Origin: Candidatus Methanoperedens sp.
GTDB taxonomy: Archaea; Halobacteriota; Methanosarcinia; Methanosarcinales; Methanoperedenaceae
Assembly: GCA_021409285.1 (NCBI GenBank)
Contig: JAGFND010000015.1
Coordinates: 1-32,496 of the forward strand
Direction: 5' to 3'
DNA: 32,496 nucleotides
The stretch's first letter is position 1. Each line of letters opens with the position of its first letter. Both the position numbers and the translations under genes were made by a program. The notes beneath the pieces are model-generated. The model worked only from the letters and a program-made list of their open reading frames with translations. It was not told the DNA's origin and searched no databases. This document shows positions 7,248 to 15,944 of the stretch, piece by piece.

Positions 7248-8570
7248 TTAGCGAGTTCTTTTCATCATCGCACCGATCTTAACCGCCAGTCCTGCAACCT
7301 CCAGTGCATCCCTTCCAAGAAGCCTTATCATCGCTTCCTTCCCCATTCCTCCAGTATCATAGATCACATCCGGGACACTACCAGTTGTTCCTATTGCTTC
7401 CGCAACCCCCCATTCCATTGTTGAAACGCCTTCTGGCTCATCTTCTCTCAGAAATGAAGAAATGTTAAGTTCGAAATCCTCACACGCTTCAAGAGCGGCC
7501 TGAGAATACCGTATATTCATGGCAGCCCTCATCGAACTATCAGAATGCATCGCAGTAAGCACGATCCTGGCAATATGGGAACTTGCACCGAACGAAACAC
7601 ATCCAACCACATGAGGCACGCCCTTTAATTTTACGATCCTGCCCGAAATGGCAGCCACATCAGAAACCAGAGAGGCGTTGGGGAGTCCCATTGCGATATT
7701 GCATCCAACTTCTGCTATCAGCTCTGGAAAGTTCCTGTCATTCTCAATTAGATATGCAGCATCTTCCACATTTTTCAAGACAGTATATTTTTCAGCTTTG
7801 TCAAGAAGATGCCCGAGCTGGTTCACGGGTGCTGCACCCTTCCCTATTTTCATGCTTTTCAATATCGCATTCTCAACAAATTTCTTGGCAAGCCTTGCAG
7901 CTTCTGCAAGCGGTGTTCCTTTTGCAAGTTCTGCTGTTATTGCGGCTGAGTGAGTACATCCTGAGCCGTGAGTACCGCCTTTTAAGAGTGTTCCTTCAAT
8001 AAGCGTGAATTCGCCTTCTGCATAGAGGACATCAGTTCCCTGAAGATGACCCCCTGTCACAATAACGGCCTGCGCGCCAATTTCATGAATGTTCATTGCC
8101 GCTTTTTTGGCCTCATATATATTTTTTATCTTAAATCCAGTGAGCCTTTGCGCTTCAGATATGTTTGGCGTGACAACTATGGCAAGAGGCAGCAGTTCTT
8201 CTATCAGGACGTGGACTGCGCCTTCCTCGAGTAATGCTCCCCCTGCTTCTGCGGTCATTACAGGATCGATAACAAGAGGGAGTTTTTGTTCTTTTATCGA
8301 CATGGCAACAACATGGACAATATCTGGTGAAGATAGCATTCCTGTCTTTGCGCAATCAATCCGAATATCTCCCGTGACCGCGTTAAACTGCTCCCTTACG
8401 AAGTCTGCAGGGATATTAAAAGAGTTCAATACGCCTTTTGTATTCTGCGCCGTGACAGATGTGATCACACTTGTTCCATGAACCCCCAATGCTGCAAATG
8501 TTTTGAGGTCTGCGGCAATACCTGCGCCACCGCCAGAATCCACACCTGCTATTGTCATTACTGCTGGCAT
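7248..8570 (-). CDS. thiDN: Bifunctional HMP(-P) kinase / thiamine-phosphate synthase (ThiD-ThiN fusion)
   Basis: A 440-residue fusion. Residues about 1-255 are the ribokinase-fold ThiD domain, which phosphorylates hydroxymethylpyrimidine and its monophosphate: [16 protein letters not shown], the [12 protein letters not shown] block and the [12 protein letters not shown] anion-hole motif are all present. Residues about 265-440 form a ThiN domain, the archaeal replacement for ThiE that joins pyrimidine and thiazole phosphates; [21 protein letters not shown] is characteristic. The fusion is common in archaea. The gene converges on the sulfur-carrier gene with a 7-bp gap. A TATA box 28 nt upstream of the ATG suggests a leaderless transcript. 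Confidence 0.95.
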   Translation of the reverse strand: MPAVMTIAGVDSGGGAGIAADLKTFAALGVHGTSVITSVTAQNTKGVLNSFNIPADFVREQFNAVTGDIRIDCAKTGMLSSPDIVHVVAMSIKEQKLPLVIDPVMTAEAGGALLEEGAVHVLIEELLPLAIVVTPNISEAQRLTGFKIKNIYEAKKAAMNIHEIGAQAVIVTGGHLQGTDVLYAEGEFTLIEGTLLKGGTHGSGCTHSAAITAELAKGTPLAEAARLAKKFVENAILKSMKIGKGAAPVNQLGHLLDKAEKYTVLKNVEDAAYLIENDRNFPELIAEVGCNIAMGLPNASLVSDVAAISGRIVKLKGVPHVVGCVSFGASSHIARIVLTAMHSDSSMRAAMNIRYSQAALEACEDFELNISSFLREDEPEGVSTMEWGVAEAIGTTGSVPDVIYDTGGMGKEAMIRLLGRDALEVAGLAVKIGAMMKRTR

Positions 8571-8594
8571 AGTATATTGAGATGATCTGCATAC

Positions 8595-8602
8595 ATTATA
8601 AT
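8595..8602. promoter_or_regulatory. Palindromic TATA box placed midway between thiDN and a methyltransferase gene
   Basis: ATTATAAT is its own reverse complement. It is the only convincing TATA element in the 58-bp gap. Its centre lies about 28 nt from the thiDN ATG and about 30 nt from the methyltransferase ATG, both right for leaderless archaeal transcription. One box may serve both directions. Confidence 0.5.
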
Positions 8603-8628
8603 AGTTCCAGTTAAAATGAAGTTCGTAT

Positions 8629-9249
8629 ATGGCAGAACATATTAAAGCATGGAGAAATGAGTATAAACGCAGTACATGGAAAGGGTATTATTCCCTCGAT
8701 ATCCTGGAGCCTTACTATAAAAAGGGGCGCTTGCTTGATGCGGGTTGTGGAAGCGGAAAATATGCAATTCCCTTATGCATGCGAGGATTTGATGTGGTTG
8801 CCGTTGATATTTCCTCCGGGGCTATCGGGCTTTCCATGGACATCTGCGAACAGAGGGGACTGGTCATCGATTTTCTGGCTGCAAATGTTTTCGAACTTCC
8901 TTTTTATGACAGTTCATTTGACGTTGTCTGGTGCTATGGAGTCGTCCAGCATCTATTATTGAAAGAGAGAGAGGCTGCGATCAGTGAATTTGGACGAATA
9001 TTAAAAAACGGCGGCATCTTGTTCATTGAGGTCTTTGGGGAAGAGGACATGAGATATGGCGGGAATATTGTTGAACCCGGAACTTTCAAAAGAAAAAACG
9101 GCATTATTTACCATTATTTCAACAGGACTGAATTGACTGATCTCTTAAAAAGCTTCACATGCGATATTTTTGAATCGAAAAAACAAAAGCGATTTGAAGG
9201 GAAGTATTATATGAGGCATATGATAACGGCTGCGGCCAGAAAATCATGA
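8629..9249 (+). CDS. Class I SAM-dependent methyltransferase
   Basis: A 206-residue cytosolic methyltransferase of the Methyltransf_11/25 type. Motif I is LLDAGCGSGKYA (about 35-46), the acidic residue closing strand 2 is in VVAVDIS, and the motif IV region reads SFDVVWCYGVVQHL. The C-terminal half has the usual FGRILKNGGILFIEVFG strand-helix pattern. The substrate cannot be read from sequence. It is divergent from thiDN across a shared 58-bp promoter region, which might hint at a link to cofactor metabolism, but this is weak. A small molecule rather than nucleic acid is the more common substrate for this subgroup. Confidence 0.88.
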   Translation: MAEHIKAWRNEYKRSTWKGYYSLDILEPYYKKGRLLDAGCGSGKYAIPLCMRGFDVVAVDISSGAIGLSMDICEQRGLVIDFLAANVFELPFYDSSFDVVWCYGVVQHLLLKEREAAISEFGRILKNGGILFIEVFGEEDMRYGGNIVEPGTFKRKNGIIYHYFNRTELTDLLKSFTCDIFESKKQKRFEGKYYMRHMITAAARKS

Positions 9250-9308
9250 TTTGATAACATAAAAATGGCAGAAAGATATATATCCCACGATAGTATAATG
9301 TTCCCTAA

Positions 9309-9743
9309 ATGAAATCTGCTATCATTGTCCTTGTGATACTTATACTGTCATCTTTTTTGCCATTTGCCGAAGGTGCATCGCAACGGAGTTCCCTTGACAT
9401 CACAACGCTCATCATAAAATTTGACAAAACCGATGCAGAGTTCATTGTTAATTATGATATTGGCAGATTGCCAAAATTGTATATTATCCTTATGGGAAGT
9501 AAGAGCATTAAGCCAAAATTGAAAAATGTGTTCTCAGGCTTTGATTATAATATAATTAAAATGGATCAGGATAAGGCGATCCTGCATGTAAAGAACATCT
9601 CAAGGTATGAGAAAGGTTTTTATCTGCATGACTCCATCGCATTTGGCGAAACAATAAACATCCTCAGGATATATATGCCAGATTCCGACCGGCCTGTGGA
9701 ATATTACAGTGTCAATTCGACGCCAAATAAATTCTACCGCTGA
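9309..9743 (+). CDS. Small exported protein of unknown function
   Basis: A 144-residue protein with a clear signal peptide: Lys2, a hydrophobic core IIVLVILILSSFL, and a likely cleavage site after FAEGA (about residue 23). The mature part of about 120 residues has alternating beta-like segments (IIKFDKTDAEFIVNYDI, LYIILMGSKS) and no cysteines, suggesting a compact beta-rich domain outside the membrane. No family is recognised. A TATA stretch (AGATATATAT, about 9274-9283) lies some 30 nt before the ATG. Its last 10 bp overlap the tail of the convergent oapC gene. Confidence 0.75.
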   Translation: MKSAIIVLVILILSSFLPFAEGASQRSSLDITTLIIKFDKTDAEFIVNYDIGRLPKLYIILMGSKSIKPKLKNVFSGFDYNIIKMDQDKAILHVKNISRYEKGFYLHDSIAFGETINILRIYMPDSDRPVEYYSVNSTPNKFYR

Positions 9744-10162
9744 TTATGTTTTTTTTTCTGGAAAACCGATGGAAGATGAACAATATAAGTGCCATCTTCC
9801 CTTAGCGCCATTACGATCTCCTCTCGTTTCAGGATCGAATCAAGGTTTAGCTCATATTGGCCGGGAGATAATATTCTCACCGATTCCACCCGGTTACCGA
9901 TCTCTTCAGGTTTCTTTACTTCTTTCACATCTTTTTTTTCAGACGATACGTCCTTATGGGAAAGAATATCATCGACTTCCTGAATGAATTTAGTGGCAGC
10001 CTGCGGGATTGAACCCTCTGATCTTTCTGTCTTTTCCGCAGGATCCATTTTTTCATCTCTGACATAGAGGAACTTATTCCAGCCACATTTTGGGCAGCCG
10101 TTCAAAATTATGGCTGCACCGTCCTTGAATATGCTATCGCATTTTGTACATTTATGTGGCAT
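9734..10162 (-). CDS. oapC: OapC-like zinc-ribbon protein (DUF2072)
   Basis: A 142-residue protein starting with a zinc ribbon: Cys5-x2-Cys8 and Cys23-x2-Cys26 within the first 30 residues, matching the archaeal DUF2072 family. A charged, probably disordered middle (about 45-95, rich in Glu and Lys) leads to a short conserved C-terminal region containing SPGQYELNLDSILKREEIVMA. It follows oapB by 3 bp. DUF2072, DUF2073 and an Era-like GTPase are known as neighbours of archaeal replication origins and cdc6 genes, and that arrangement is reproduced here. The molecular role is not settled; RNA or replication functions have been suggested for the group. Confidence 0.85.
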   Translation of the reverse strand: MPHKCTKCDSIFKDGAAIILNGCPKCGWNKFLYVRDEKMDPAEKTERSEGSIPQAATKFIQEVDDILSHKDVSSEKKDVKEVKKPEEIGNRVESVRILSPGQYELNLDSILKREEIVMALREDGTYIVHLPSVFQKKKHNQR

Positions 10163-10165
10163 GGT

Positions 10166-10531
10166 CTATGGTGAGACAAGTGCGCTTATAAGATCTCTGT
10201 CCTTTTTTATTGTCTTTAACTGTGCTGCCGGCCCTATGACTGTAAGCCTTGTTTTCATCGTATTCTTTCCGAGCAGTTTACTGAAAAAAGAGTCATTCTG
10301 CTTCACAGGATAGCTTTCTATTTCAATTCCTGCAAAATCATCCGGTGCAATTTCTGTCATCGTGAGCTCAATGAGTTTTGTCTGTTCATTCGGAGTAAGT
10401 CCTTTTTCGAGCACAAGGATCTTCCCATTTCTAACTTCATCAAGGATCAGCCGAACCTTTTCCATCGAGGTCATGCCGTCCAGTTTATCTTCTGATATTA
10501 AGTCCAACTGAATTCCCTTCATTTTTTTCAC
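10166..10531 (-). CDS. oapB: OapB-like protein (DUF2073)
   Basis: A 121-residue protein of the DUF2073 family, recognised by its opening GIQLDLISEDKLDGMTS and by the EVRNGKILVLEKGLTPNEQ and GIEIESYP blocks. Members of this family (OapB, origin-associated protein B) have been reported as RNA-binding in other archaea; that is family knowledge, not seen here. Its ATG overlaps the stop of the upstream GTPase gene by four bases, and the downstream zinc-ribbon gene begins 3 bp after its stop, so the three are translated as a unit. Confidence 0.87.
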   Translation of the reverse strand: MKKMKGIQLDLISEDKLDGMTSMEKVRLILDEVRNGKILVLEKGLTPNEQTKLIELTMTEIAPDDFAGIEIESYPVKQNDSFFSKLLGKNTMKTRLTVIGPAAQLKTIKKDRDLISALVSP

Positions 10532-11160
10532 CCGAAGTGTTCTGCGATTTGTTTATATAGTAGATCAATGTTCTGCCCTTCAAGAGCCGATATTGGTATA
10601 AGAGGATGCTGAGGAAACGCGCTGTGTATCCTTGCAGGCGAGGATGTAGGGAGGTCGATCTTGTTAGCCGCGATAAGAAGAGGAAGTTTTCGCGCTTCCA
10701 TATTGCCGATGACAGTGACATTCACCTGTGTATATGGATCTTCTGTAGCATCCATCACAAGTATAACACCGTCAAGATCATCCAGCCATTTTACAGCTTC
10801 AATGACCCCTTCGGTCGCTTCTTTGGCGCGTCTCTTGGAGTCCTCTTCGCTCATCCCGAATGCCATAAAATCCTTAAAATCGATTTTTGTAGCAAGCCCG
10901 GGAGTATCGATTATATCCAGAGTTACGGAAGAACCATTTGAATCTATCGTTACACCCTGACGTCTCCTTGCCCTTCGGGTCTCATGAGGTATATTTGATA
11001 CAGAACCCATTGCATCGCCTGTCCAGTCCCTCACGATCCTGTTTGCCAGCGTGGTTTTACCAGCATTTGGAGGGCCGTATATTCCAATTCTTGCAATTTT
11101 TTTCTTGAATAAATTTTTGAACCAGGTAAAATTGAGCCCAAGCTTTTTTATTATGCCCAT
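10528..11160 (-). CDS. Era-like GTPase of the origin-associated cluster (OapA-like)
   Basis: A 210-residue GTPase with full motifs: G1 GPPNAGKTT, a G2-like threonine in RRQGVTIDS, G3 DTPG, G4 NKID and G5 ISALEG. A short amphipathic N-terminus with KNLFKKK precedes the G domain. The ATG at 11160 is preferred because TGAGG lies 7 nt upstream; the ATG two codons earlier sits too close to it. It leads the OapB-OapC run and is divergent from cdc6, the arrangement seen at archaeal origins. I believe this GTPase is the one called OapA, but hold the name with less certainty than the function. Confidence 0.86.
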   Translation of the reverse strand: MGIIKKLGLNFTWFKNLFKKKIARIGIYGPPNAGKTTLANRIVRDWTGDAMGSVSNIPHETRRARRRQGVTIDSNGSSVTLDIIDTPGLATKIDFKDFMAFGMSEEDSKRRAKEATEGVIEAVKWLDDLDGVILVMDATEDPYTQVNVTVIGNMEARKLPLLIAANKIDLPTSSPARIHSAFPQHPLIPISALEGQNIDLLYKQIAEHFG

Positions 11161-11225
11161 AGTCATGCCTCAGTGTCTAATATCTGTTCTCTCTTTTTAA
11201 GTTTACTGTCTTCAATCAGGAAATC

Positions 11226-11236
11226 TTATTTATAGC
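11226..11236 (+). promoter_or_regulatory. TATA box of cdc6
   Basis: TTATTTATAG lies about 27 nt ahead of the ATG at 11258, so a leaderless mRNA beginning at that ATG is expected. The same 97-bp gap must also hold the promoter of the divergent GTPase gene. No origin recognition box of the usual sequence was seen in it. Confidence 0.5.
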
Positions 11237-11257
11237 TGGGTGAAAGTAATATACTTT

Positions 11258-12367
11258 ATGAAAGACCTTCTCTCATGGGATCAGACACTTTTCAAAGACA
11301 GTGAGCTTTTCGAGCTTGACCATATCCCTGAACATTTCCTGCACAGGGATACCCAACTTCAGTCCCTGATATACAGTATTCGTCCAGCCATGAGCGGCGG
11401 ACGGCCATTGAATTGCCTGTGCAGCGGGCCGCCAGGAACAGGAAAGACAACAGCGGTGCAAAAAGTATTTGAAGAGATCGAGAGACAGACGAGCAAAATA
11501 ATACCGGTCATTGTTAACTGCCAGGTAAATTCTACCAGATATTCAGTATTTTCCCAGATTTTCAGGAAGCTCATCGGATATGCTCCTCCCGCATCGGGAG
11601 CGTCATTTAAGAGAATATTCAGCGAAGTGGCAAAACATATAGCAGAGCATGAGAAAGTGCTTCTGGTCGCGCTTGATGATATGAATTATCTATTCTATGA
11701 GAATGAGGTCAATGACGTTCTCTATTCTCTCCTTCGGGCGCATGAGACACATCCTGGCGCTCGGATGGGAGTTATTGCTATACTGAGCGATACAGGTGTC
11801 CCGCATTTGCTTGACCCGAAAGTAGAATCAGTTTTCCTCCCTGAGGAGATAAAGTTCCCGCAGTATTCAAAGAATGAATTGAGGGATATCCTGGCAAATA
11901 GGGTGAAACTCGGTTTCTTCCCGAATGTGCTTGACGAGGGTGTCCTTGAGAGTATTACAGAACATGCATTCATTCTCGGTGATCTGAGGGTCGGGATAGA
12001 TCTTCTTAAGCGTTCAGGGCTTAATGCCGAGAAGCGGGCAGGCAAGGCGATAGGCCTTGAAGATGTGGAAACAGCTTATGATAAATCAAAGCTTGTTCAT
12101 CTTTCCTACATAATGCGGACATTGAAAAAAGATGAAAAAAATCTTCTTGGTCTGATACTGGATTCACCGCACTCAAATTCAGGTGAGCTTTATGAAAAAT
12201 TCCATGAAAAAACTTCCCTGGGTTATACACGGTTCTATGAAATGCTGAACAAGCTCGGTTCTATCAAGCTCCTGGATGCTGATTTTACAGGAAAAGGCCA
12301 GCGAGGAAGAAGCAGGGTGGTGACGCTGCGATATCCCGCCGACGAGATAAAGATTAGATTGGCTTGA
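11258..12367 (+). CDS. cdc6: Orc1/Cdc6 replication initiator AAA+ ATPase
   Basis: A 369-residue initiator that binds origin DNA and loads the MCM helicase. Walker A is GPPGTGKTTA and Walker B is LLVALDDMNYLF. Arginines suited to sensor functions occur in the ILGDLRVGIDLLKRS block. The C-terminal winged helix (about 290-369) contains SGELYEKFHEKT and a basic GKGQRGRSR wing. The ATG at 11258 is chosen over a GTG at 11240, because homologues begin MKxLLxWDxTLF and a TATA box lies about 27 nt upstream. The divergent OapABC-type genes support a replication-origin neighbourhood. Length is normal. Confidence 0.95.
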   Translation: MKDLLSWDQTLFKDSELFELDHIPEHFLHRDTQLQSLIYSIRPAMSGGRPLNCLCSGPPGTGKTTAVQKVFEEIERQTSKIIPVIVNCQVNSTRYSVFSQIFRKLIGYAPPASGASFKRIFSEVAKHIAEHEKVLLVALDDMNYLFYENEVNDVLYSLLRAHETHPGARMGVIAILSDTGVPHLLDPKVESVFLPEEIKFPQYSKNELRDILANRVKLGFFPNVLDEGVLESITEHAFILGDLRVGIDLLKRSGLNAEKRAGKAIGLEDVETAYDKSKLVHLSYIMRTLKKDEKNLLGLILDSPHSNSGELYEKFHEKTSLGYTRFYEMLNKLGSIKLLDADFTGKGQRGRSRVVTLRYPADEIKIRLA

Positions 12368-12381
12368 TTGGGAAGATTGTA

Positions 12382-12453
12382 TGCGCCGGTCGGGACTCGA
12401 ACCCGAGTTTAAGCGTTGGCAACGCCTAGTGATAACCGCTACACTACCGGCGC
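12382..12453 (-). tRNA. tRNA-Gly (GCC)
   Basis: On the reverse strand the acceptor GCGCCGG pairs with CCGGCGC. The anticodon loop TTGCCAA gives GCC. The T arm reads CTCGG-GTTCGAG-TCCCG-like with a normal TTC loop. The discriminator is A and CCA is not encoded. It lies 14 bp downstream of cdc6 on the opposite strand. Confidence 0.95.
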
Positions 12454-12535
12454 AAACCGAAATGTATACTCAAATTAAACTTCTGTACTACCTTAGGGTT
12501 GCTTCCTAATTACTTCCTTACTAATAAAACCTTTC

Positions 12536-14266
12536 TCACCGATCAGTTGTAAGGATTCTCCCAGATTGAGATACAAGTTTCGGTAATATTATGTGGAATG
12601 TACTTCCTTTGCCACTGCTTCTTGCCCTGATCGACCCATAGTGTTTCTCAAGAACACTCTTGCATATCGATAAACCAAGACCCATTCCGCCATATCTTCT
12701 GTTATTTGAACTGTCTATCTGGTAGAATCTGTCAAATATCCGGTCAACTTTATCTGGCGGTATCCCGATACCCGTATCGGTCACACAGATATTAAGCCCG
12801 TTTACGTCTTCGTATCCGGTTATCTTTATCATTCCTCCAGGCAGGGTGAACTTTATCGCATTGGCAAGAAGATTTGTTATCACCTGCATAAGTTTTTCTT
12901 TATCACCCCAGATATGGGGAAACTGCGGAATATTCTGGATTATGGAAATTTCCTTTGTCTTTGATTGCGGATGTATATCCATGATCGCCCTTGAGATTAT
13001 ATCGTTCATAGAAACGAGCTCAAACTGCAAACCCAGCTTGTTCTTATCAAGATTCGAAACATCCAGCAATTCTCTTATAAGACGGATCAATCTGTCAGAA
13101 TTTCTTTTTATGATCTCCAGACTCTTTCTTTGTTCCTCATTGATCTGGCCGGATGTTCCATCGAAAAGCAATTCTGTAAATCCTTTAATTGATGTGAGAG
13201 GCGTTAAGAGTTCATGTGTGATAATGGATATGAATTCTGTTTTTATTCTGTCGGTTTCTTTGAGTTCTTCATAAGATTTCTCTAATTTCTTATGATATTC
13301 TATAAGCTGTTGTTCAAGCCTTATTTTATCAGTTACATCCCTGGTTATGCCATGGGTTCCTATTACTTTGTCGCCCTCCTTTATCAGGCTGATCCTGATT
13401 TCGCCCCATCTATGTTCCCCATTCTTGCAGATCACTTCGATCATGACAGGCTGCTGCAGTTTTTCTCCCTTGTATATCTTTGATACCAGGTCAAGAAAAA
13501 GTTTGAAACTTTCTGGAGTGAGCCATTTTGAAACATGCGTGCCTATGAGTTCTTCTCTTGAGCAGCCAAATGCTTCAAGCCCTGTCTTATTTACATCCAG
13601 GAAATAACCATTGATGTCATATGTGTACATCGAGTCATGAGCATTCTCAAAAATTTCCTTGTATCTGGTTTCCGATCGTTTCAGATTCAATTCAAGATTT
13701 TCTTTGTAATCTGTGAGATCCAGGATTTTGTCTCTTAAGTGGCTGCACAAACGGGCGTTCTGGACAACTGATGAAGCCTGCGAGGCGGCGATCATGACAA
13801 AATCGATCTCTTCTTCCGTGAATTGATAGGGCACTGCCATATAAATATTTAAAAGACCGATGACTTCAGATCCCCTTTTCATTGGAGTGAATATCTGGGA
13901 CAAAATCCCTGATATTTTTGCCAGATGCATCCATGGTCTGGCTCTTGGTTCTTCATAAACGTTCGGGACAAGATAATATTTGCCCGTCTCAAGAACAACT
14001 CCCGAGGGGCTTGATGTCAATGTCACTCCTGCTTTTTCTCTGGCTTCATTCACTAATTCGATATAATTATATGGAAGTCCATACGAAGCCACCATTTTTA
14101 GCACTTTCTCATCTCCTTCAAAGAGCATCATTGTGCCAGAATTGGCATTCATACCAACACATGTGATCCTGAGGATATTCTGCAAGATTGTCTCAAATGG
14201 AAGATCAATGTCTATTGATGCTATATCTGAAAGTGCTTTTAATTTCGAATATTCTTTTTTGACCAT
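12536..14266 (-). CDS. Cytosolic sensor histidine kinase (GAF-PAS-HisKA-HATPase)
   Basis: A 576-residue kinase without membrane segments. Domains in order: GAF (about 15-175), a short coiled linker, PAS (about 195-315, with YKEIFENAHDSMYTYDINGYFLDVN), HisKA with phospho-acceptor His351 in IITHELLTPLTSIKGF, and HATPase_c with the N box NLLANAIKF, G1 DTGIGIPPD and G2 GGMGLGLSI. It should sense an intracellular or diffusible signal and autophosphorylate. No response regulator is adjacent. The ATG at 14266, with GGAG about 10 nt upstream, is preferred to one at 14305 that would overlap the preceding gene by 35 bp. The ligands of the GAF and PAS domains are unknown. Confidence 0.93.
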   Translation of the reverse strand: MVKKEYSKLKALSDIASIDIDLPFETILQNILRITCVGMNANSGTMMLFEGDEKVLKMVASYGLPYNYIELVNEAREKAGVTLTSSPSGVVLETGKYYLVPNVYEEPRARPWMHLAKISGILSQIFTPMKRGSEVIGLLNIYMAVPYQFTEEEIDFVMIAASQASSVVQNARLCSHLRDKILDLTDYKENLELNLKRSETRYKEIFENAHDSMYTYDINGYFLDVNKTGLEAFGCSREELIGTHVSKWLTPESFKLFLDLVSKIYKGEKLQQPVMIEVICKNGEHRWGEIRISLIKEGDKVIGTHGITRDVTDKIRLEQQLIEYHKKLEKSYEELKETDRIKTEFISIITHELLTPLTSIKGFTELLFDGTSGQINEEQRKSLEIIKRNSDRLIRLIRELLDVSNLDKNKLGLQFELVSMNDIISRAIMDIHPQSKTKEISIIQNIPQFPHIWGDKEKLMQVITNLLANAIKFTLPGGMIKITGYEDVNGLNICVTDTGIGIPPDKVDRIFDRFYQIDSSNNRRYGGMGLGLSICKSVLEKHYGSIRARSSGKGSTFHIILPKLVSQSGRILTTDR

Positions 14267-14270
14267 CGCT

Positions 14271-15350
14271 CTAAAGCTCCGGATTTTGTGGGCACGAAAC
14301 AGCATTACCGCTCATCAATAAAGACATACATTTGCCGCAGTCAATGCATTCAACGACTGGCTGTCCATTGATAGATTTCTTTACAAATAAGGGATCAGCG
14401 ACCTGTGGTCTGCATATTGCGACAAGATCGGATTTTTTTTCAGATATTATCTGGTCTGCATATTCAAGACTTCGTATATTATCCACGCTGATAACAGGCA
14501 CATCCACTGAAGATCGTATCTCTTTTGCAAGATATACATGAACGCCGATGCCCATTGATAACGGAGGAGCCATGTGTTTCATACTTGCATATGTGCCTGC
14601 TGCGACACTTATAATATCTGCACCGGCATCCACAAGCCTGGGCGCGATCTTACGCGTCTCATTGAGGGTAAGTCCTCCATCCACGAATTCGTCAGCGCTT
14701 ATGCGGCAGGAAACTGGTATATCCCCGACCTTTTGTTTGACTTTTTCTATGATCTCAGTAAAAAAAAGCGATTTATCTTTTCCATATCCATCACTCCGTT
14801 TGTTTGAAAAGGGTGAAAGGAATCCTCCGATAAGATAGCCGAAAGCGCCATGGAGCTCTATCAACTCTGCTCCTGCTTTCTTGACTCTTCTTGCCGCCGT
14901 CACAAAATCGTCCTGTATCCTGTTAATTCCTTTAATATCAAGTTCTATTGGCATCTCTTTTATAATAGGGCAGGGTATTGCTGAGGGAGCAAAACTGGGA
15001 TGACCAGTCATGACCGACAGGGTCTGCCTACCAGCGTGTATTAACTGGGCGCCAGGGACTGAACCGTTTTTCCTGATGACAGAGAAGAGTTCCTTCAGCC
15101 CGGAAATGTGCTTATCACTATTTATTCTTAATGGGTTCGGACCTGGTGCCCCATCATCTGAAATTGAGATAGCTCCAGTTATTATCAGGCCGCTTTTGCC
15201 TGCTGCCAGCATTTTGTACATTCGCATCAATCTTTCGGTTATGAATCCGTCCCTTGTTGCGAAATTTGTCTGAAACGCGGGGAAAACGATGCGATTAGGT
15301 ATGCTTATGTCATTAATAATTAGAGGTTCCAATACACTTTTTAAACCCAT
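14271..15350 (-). CDS. Old yellow enzyme family NADH:flavin oxidoreductase, short form with Fe-S motif
   Basis: A 359-residue TIM-barrel flavoprotein related to the N-terminal half of 2,4-dienoyl-CoA reductase and trimethylamine dehydrogenase. The opening LEPLIINDISIPNRIVFPAF, the GAQLIHAGRQT strand and ELIHGAFGYLIGGFLSPFSNKRSD-type block (here ELHGAFGYL and FLSPFSNKR) are typical. Near the end CIDCGKC and a further Cys eleven residues on (NAVSCPQNP) fit the [4Fe-4S] site of that subfamily, yet the protein stops there: the FAD and NADH domains of the long form are absent. The next gene, a sensor kinase, starts 4 bp after its stop. Substrate unknown; an enoate or enone is expected. Confidence 0.88.
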   Translation of the reverse strand: MGLKSVLEPLIINDISIPNRIVFPAFQTNFATRDGFITERLMRMYKMLAAGKSGLIITGAISISDDGAPGPNPLRINSDKHISGLKELFSVIRKNGSVPGAQLIHAGRQTLSVMTGHPSFAPSAIPCPIIKEMPIELDIKGINRIQDDFVTAARRVKKAGAELIELHGAFGYLIGGFLSPFSNKRSDGYGKDKSLFFTEIIEKVKQKVGDIPVSCRISADEFVDGGLTLNETRKIAPRLVDAGADIISVAAGTYASMKHMAPPLSMGIGVHVYLAKEIRSSVDVPVISVDNIRSLEYADQIISEKKSDLVAICRPQVADPLFVKKSINGQPVVECIDCGKCMSLLMSGNAVSCPQNPEL

Positions 15351-15440
15351 ATATAATTACTGAATAGGCTATTGGTATATTTTAATATTAGCTATAATTA
15401 TCCGATGGTTTCATAAATAGAAACAATAATAGTCAAAAAG

Positions 15441-15860
15441 ATGATCTCAGACTATCAGGATATAGCGGAATATATCCGGAAAAACTATAAAACTAAAGTT
15501 GTAGAGGTTGGAATTGGCAGTCTTCCCCAGGTCGCTATTGCCTTGAAAGACAGCCTGGATGTTATAGTTACTGATGTAGTTGAACTTAAATATACAGAAG
15601 TCCATTCTGTCATAGATGATATATTTTCACCCGATATTGAAATATATCAGGATGCATCGCTGATTTACTCAATAAGACCACCTGTGGATATCCAGGAAGC
15701 GATTGCCAGGGTGGCAAAAGAGGTGGGGGCGGATCTGCTTATCAGGCCGTTCGGGAACGAGAAAGCTGATCTCAGGAAGTTTTTCAAAAAATGCACGCTC
15801 TTGAATTATAAGAAAGCCAGGTTCTATTTGTATATGGCAGGAGAGTCCAGCCCGGTTTAA
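15441..15860 (+). CDS. UPF0146 family protein
   Basis: A 139-residue protein matching archaeal UPF0146. The first half has a degenerate methyltransferase-like nucleotide-binding strand, VVEVGIGSLPQVAIALK, followed by VIVTDVVEL; the second half carries LIYSIRPPVDIQEAI and DLLIRPFGNE. The fold is therefore probably Rossmann-like, and related to but shorter than SAM methyltransferases. Function is unknown. A TATA-like TTCATAAATAG lies about 26 nt before the ATG, suggesting a leaderless mRNA. It points the same way as the KaiC-GTPase genes, 84 bp ahead of them, but those have their own TATA elements. Confidence 0.85.
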   Translation: MISDYQDIAEYIRKNYKTKVVEVGIGSLPQVAIALKDSLDVIVTDVVELKYTEVHSVIDDIFSPDIEIYQDASLIYSIRPPVDIQEAIARVAKEVGADLLIRPFGNEKADLRKFFKKCTLLNYKKARFYLYMAGESSPV

Positions 15861-15892
15861 GAATCGTCATATGTTTATGTTCTCACAGTAGC

Positions 15893-15919
15893 TATTTATA
15901 TATACTAAAATTTAAATAG
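15893..15919 (+). promoter_or_regulatory. Promoter region of the KaiC-GTPase-Roadblock run
   Basis: Two A/T elements are candidates: ATTTATATATAC at about 15894-15905 and TTTAAATA at 15911-15918. The second is about 30 nt from the ATG at 15945, the first about 45 nt. The gap contains no other obvious signal. Confidence 0.4.
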
Positions 15920-15944
15920 TATAGTTGGTACTTAGGCAAAAAGA

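Noticed and set aside
11161-11257. Replication origin with ORB repeats
   Set aside because: The gene context suits an origin, but I could not find an ORB-like repeat or a long A/T duplex-unwinding tract in the gap, so no origin is called.
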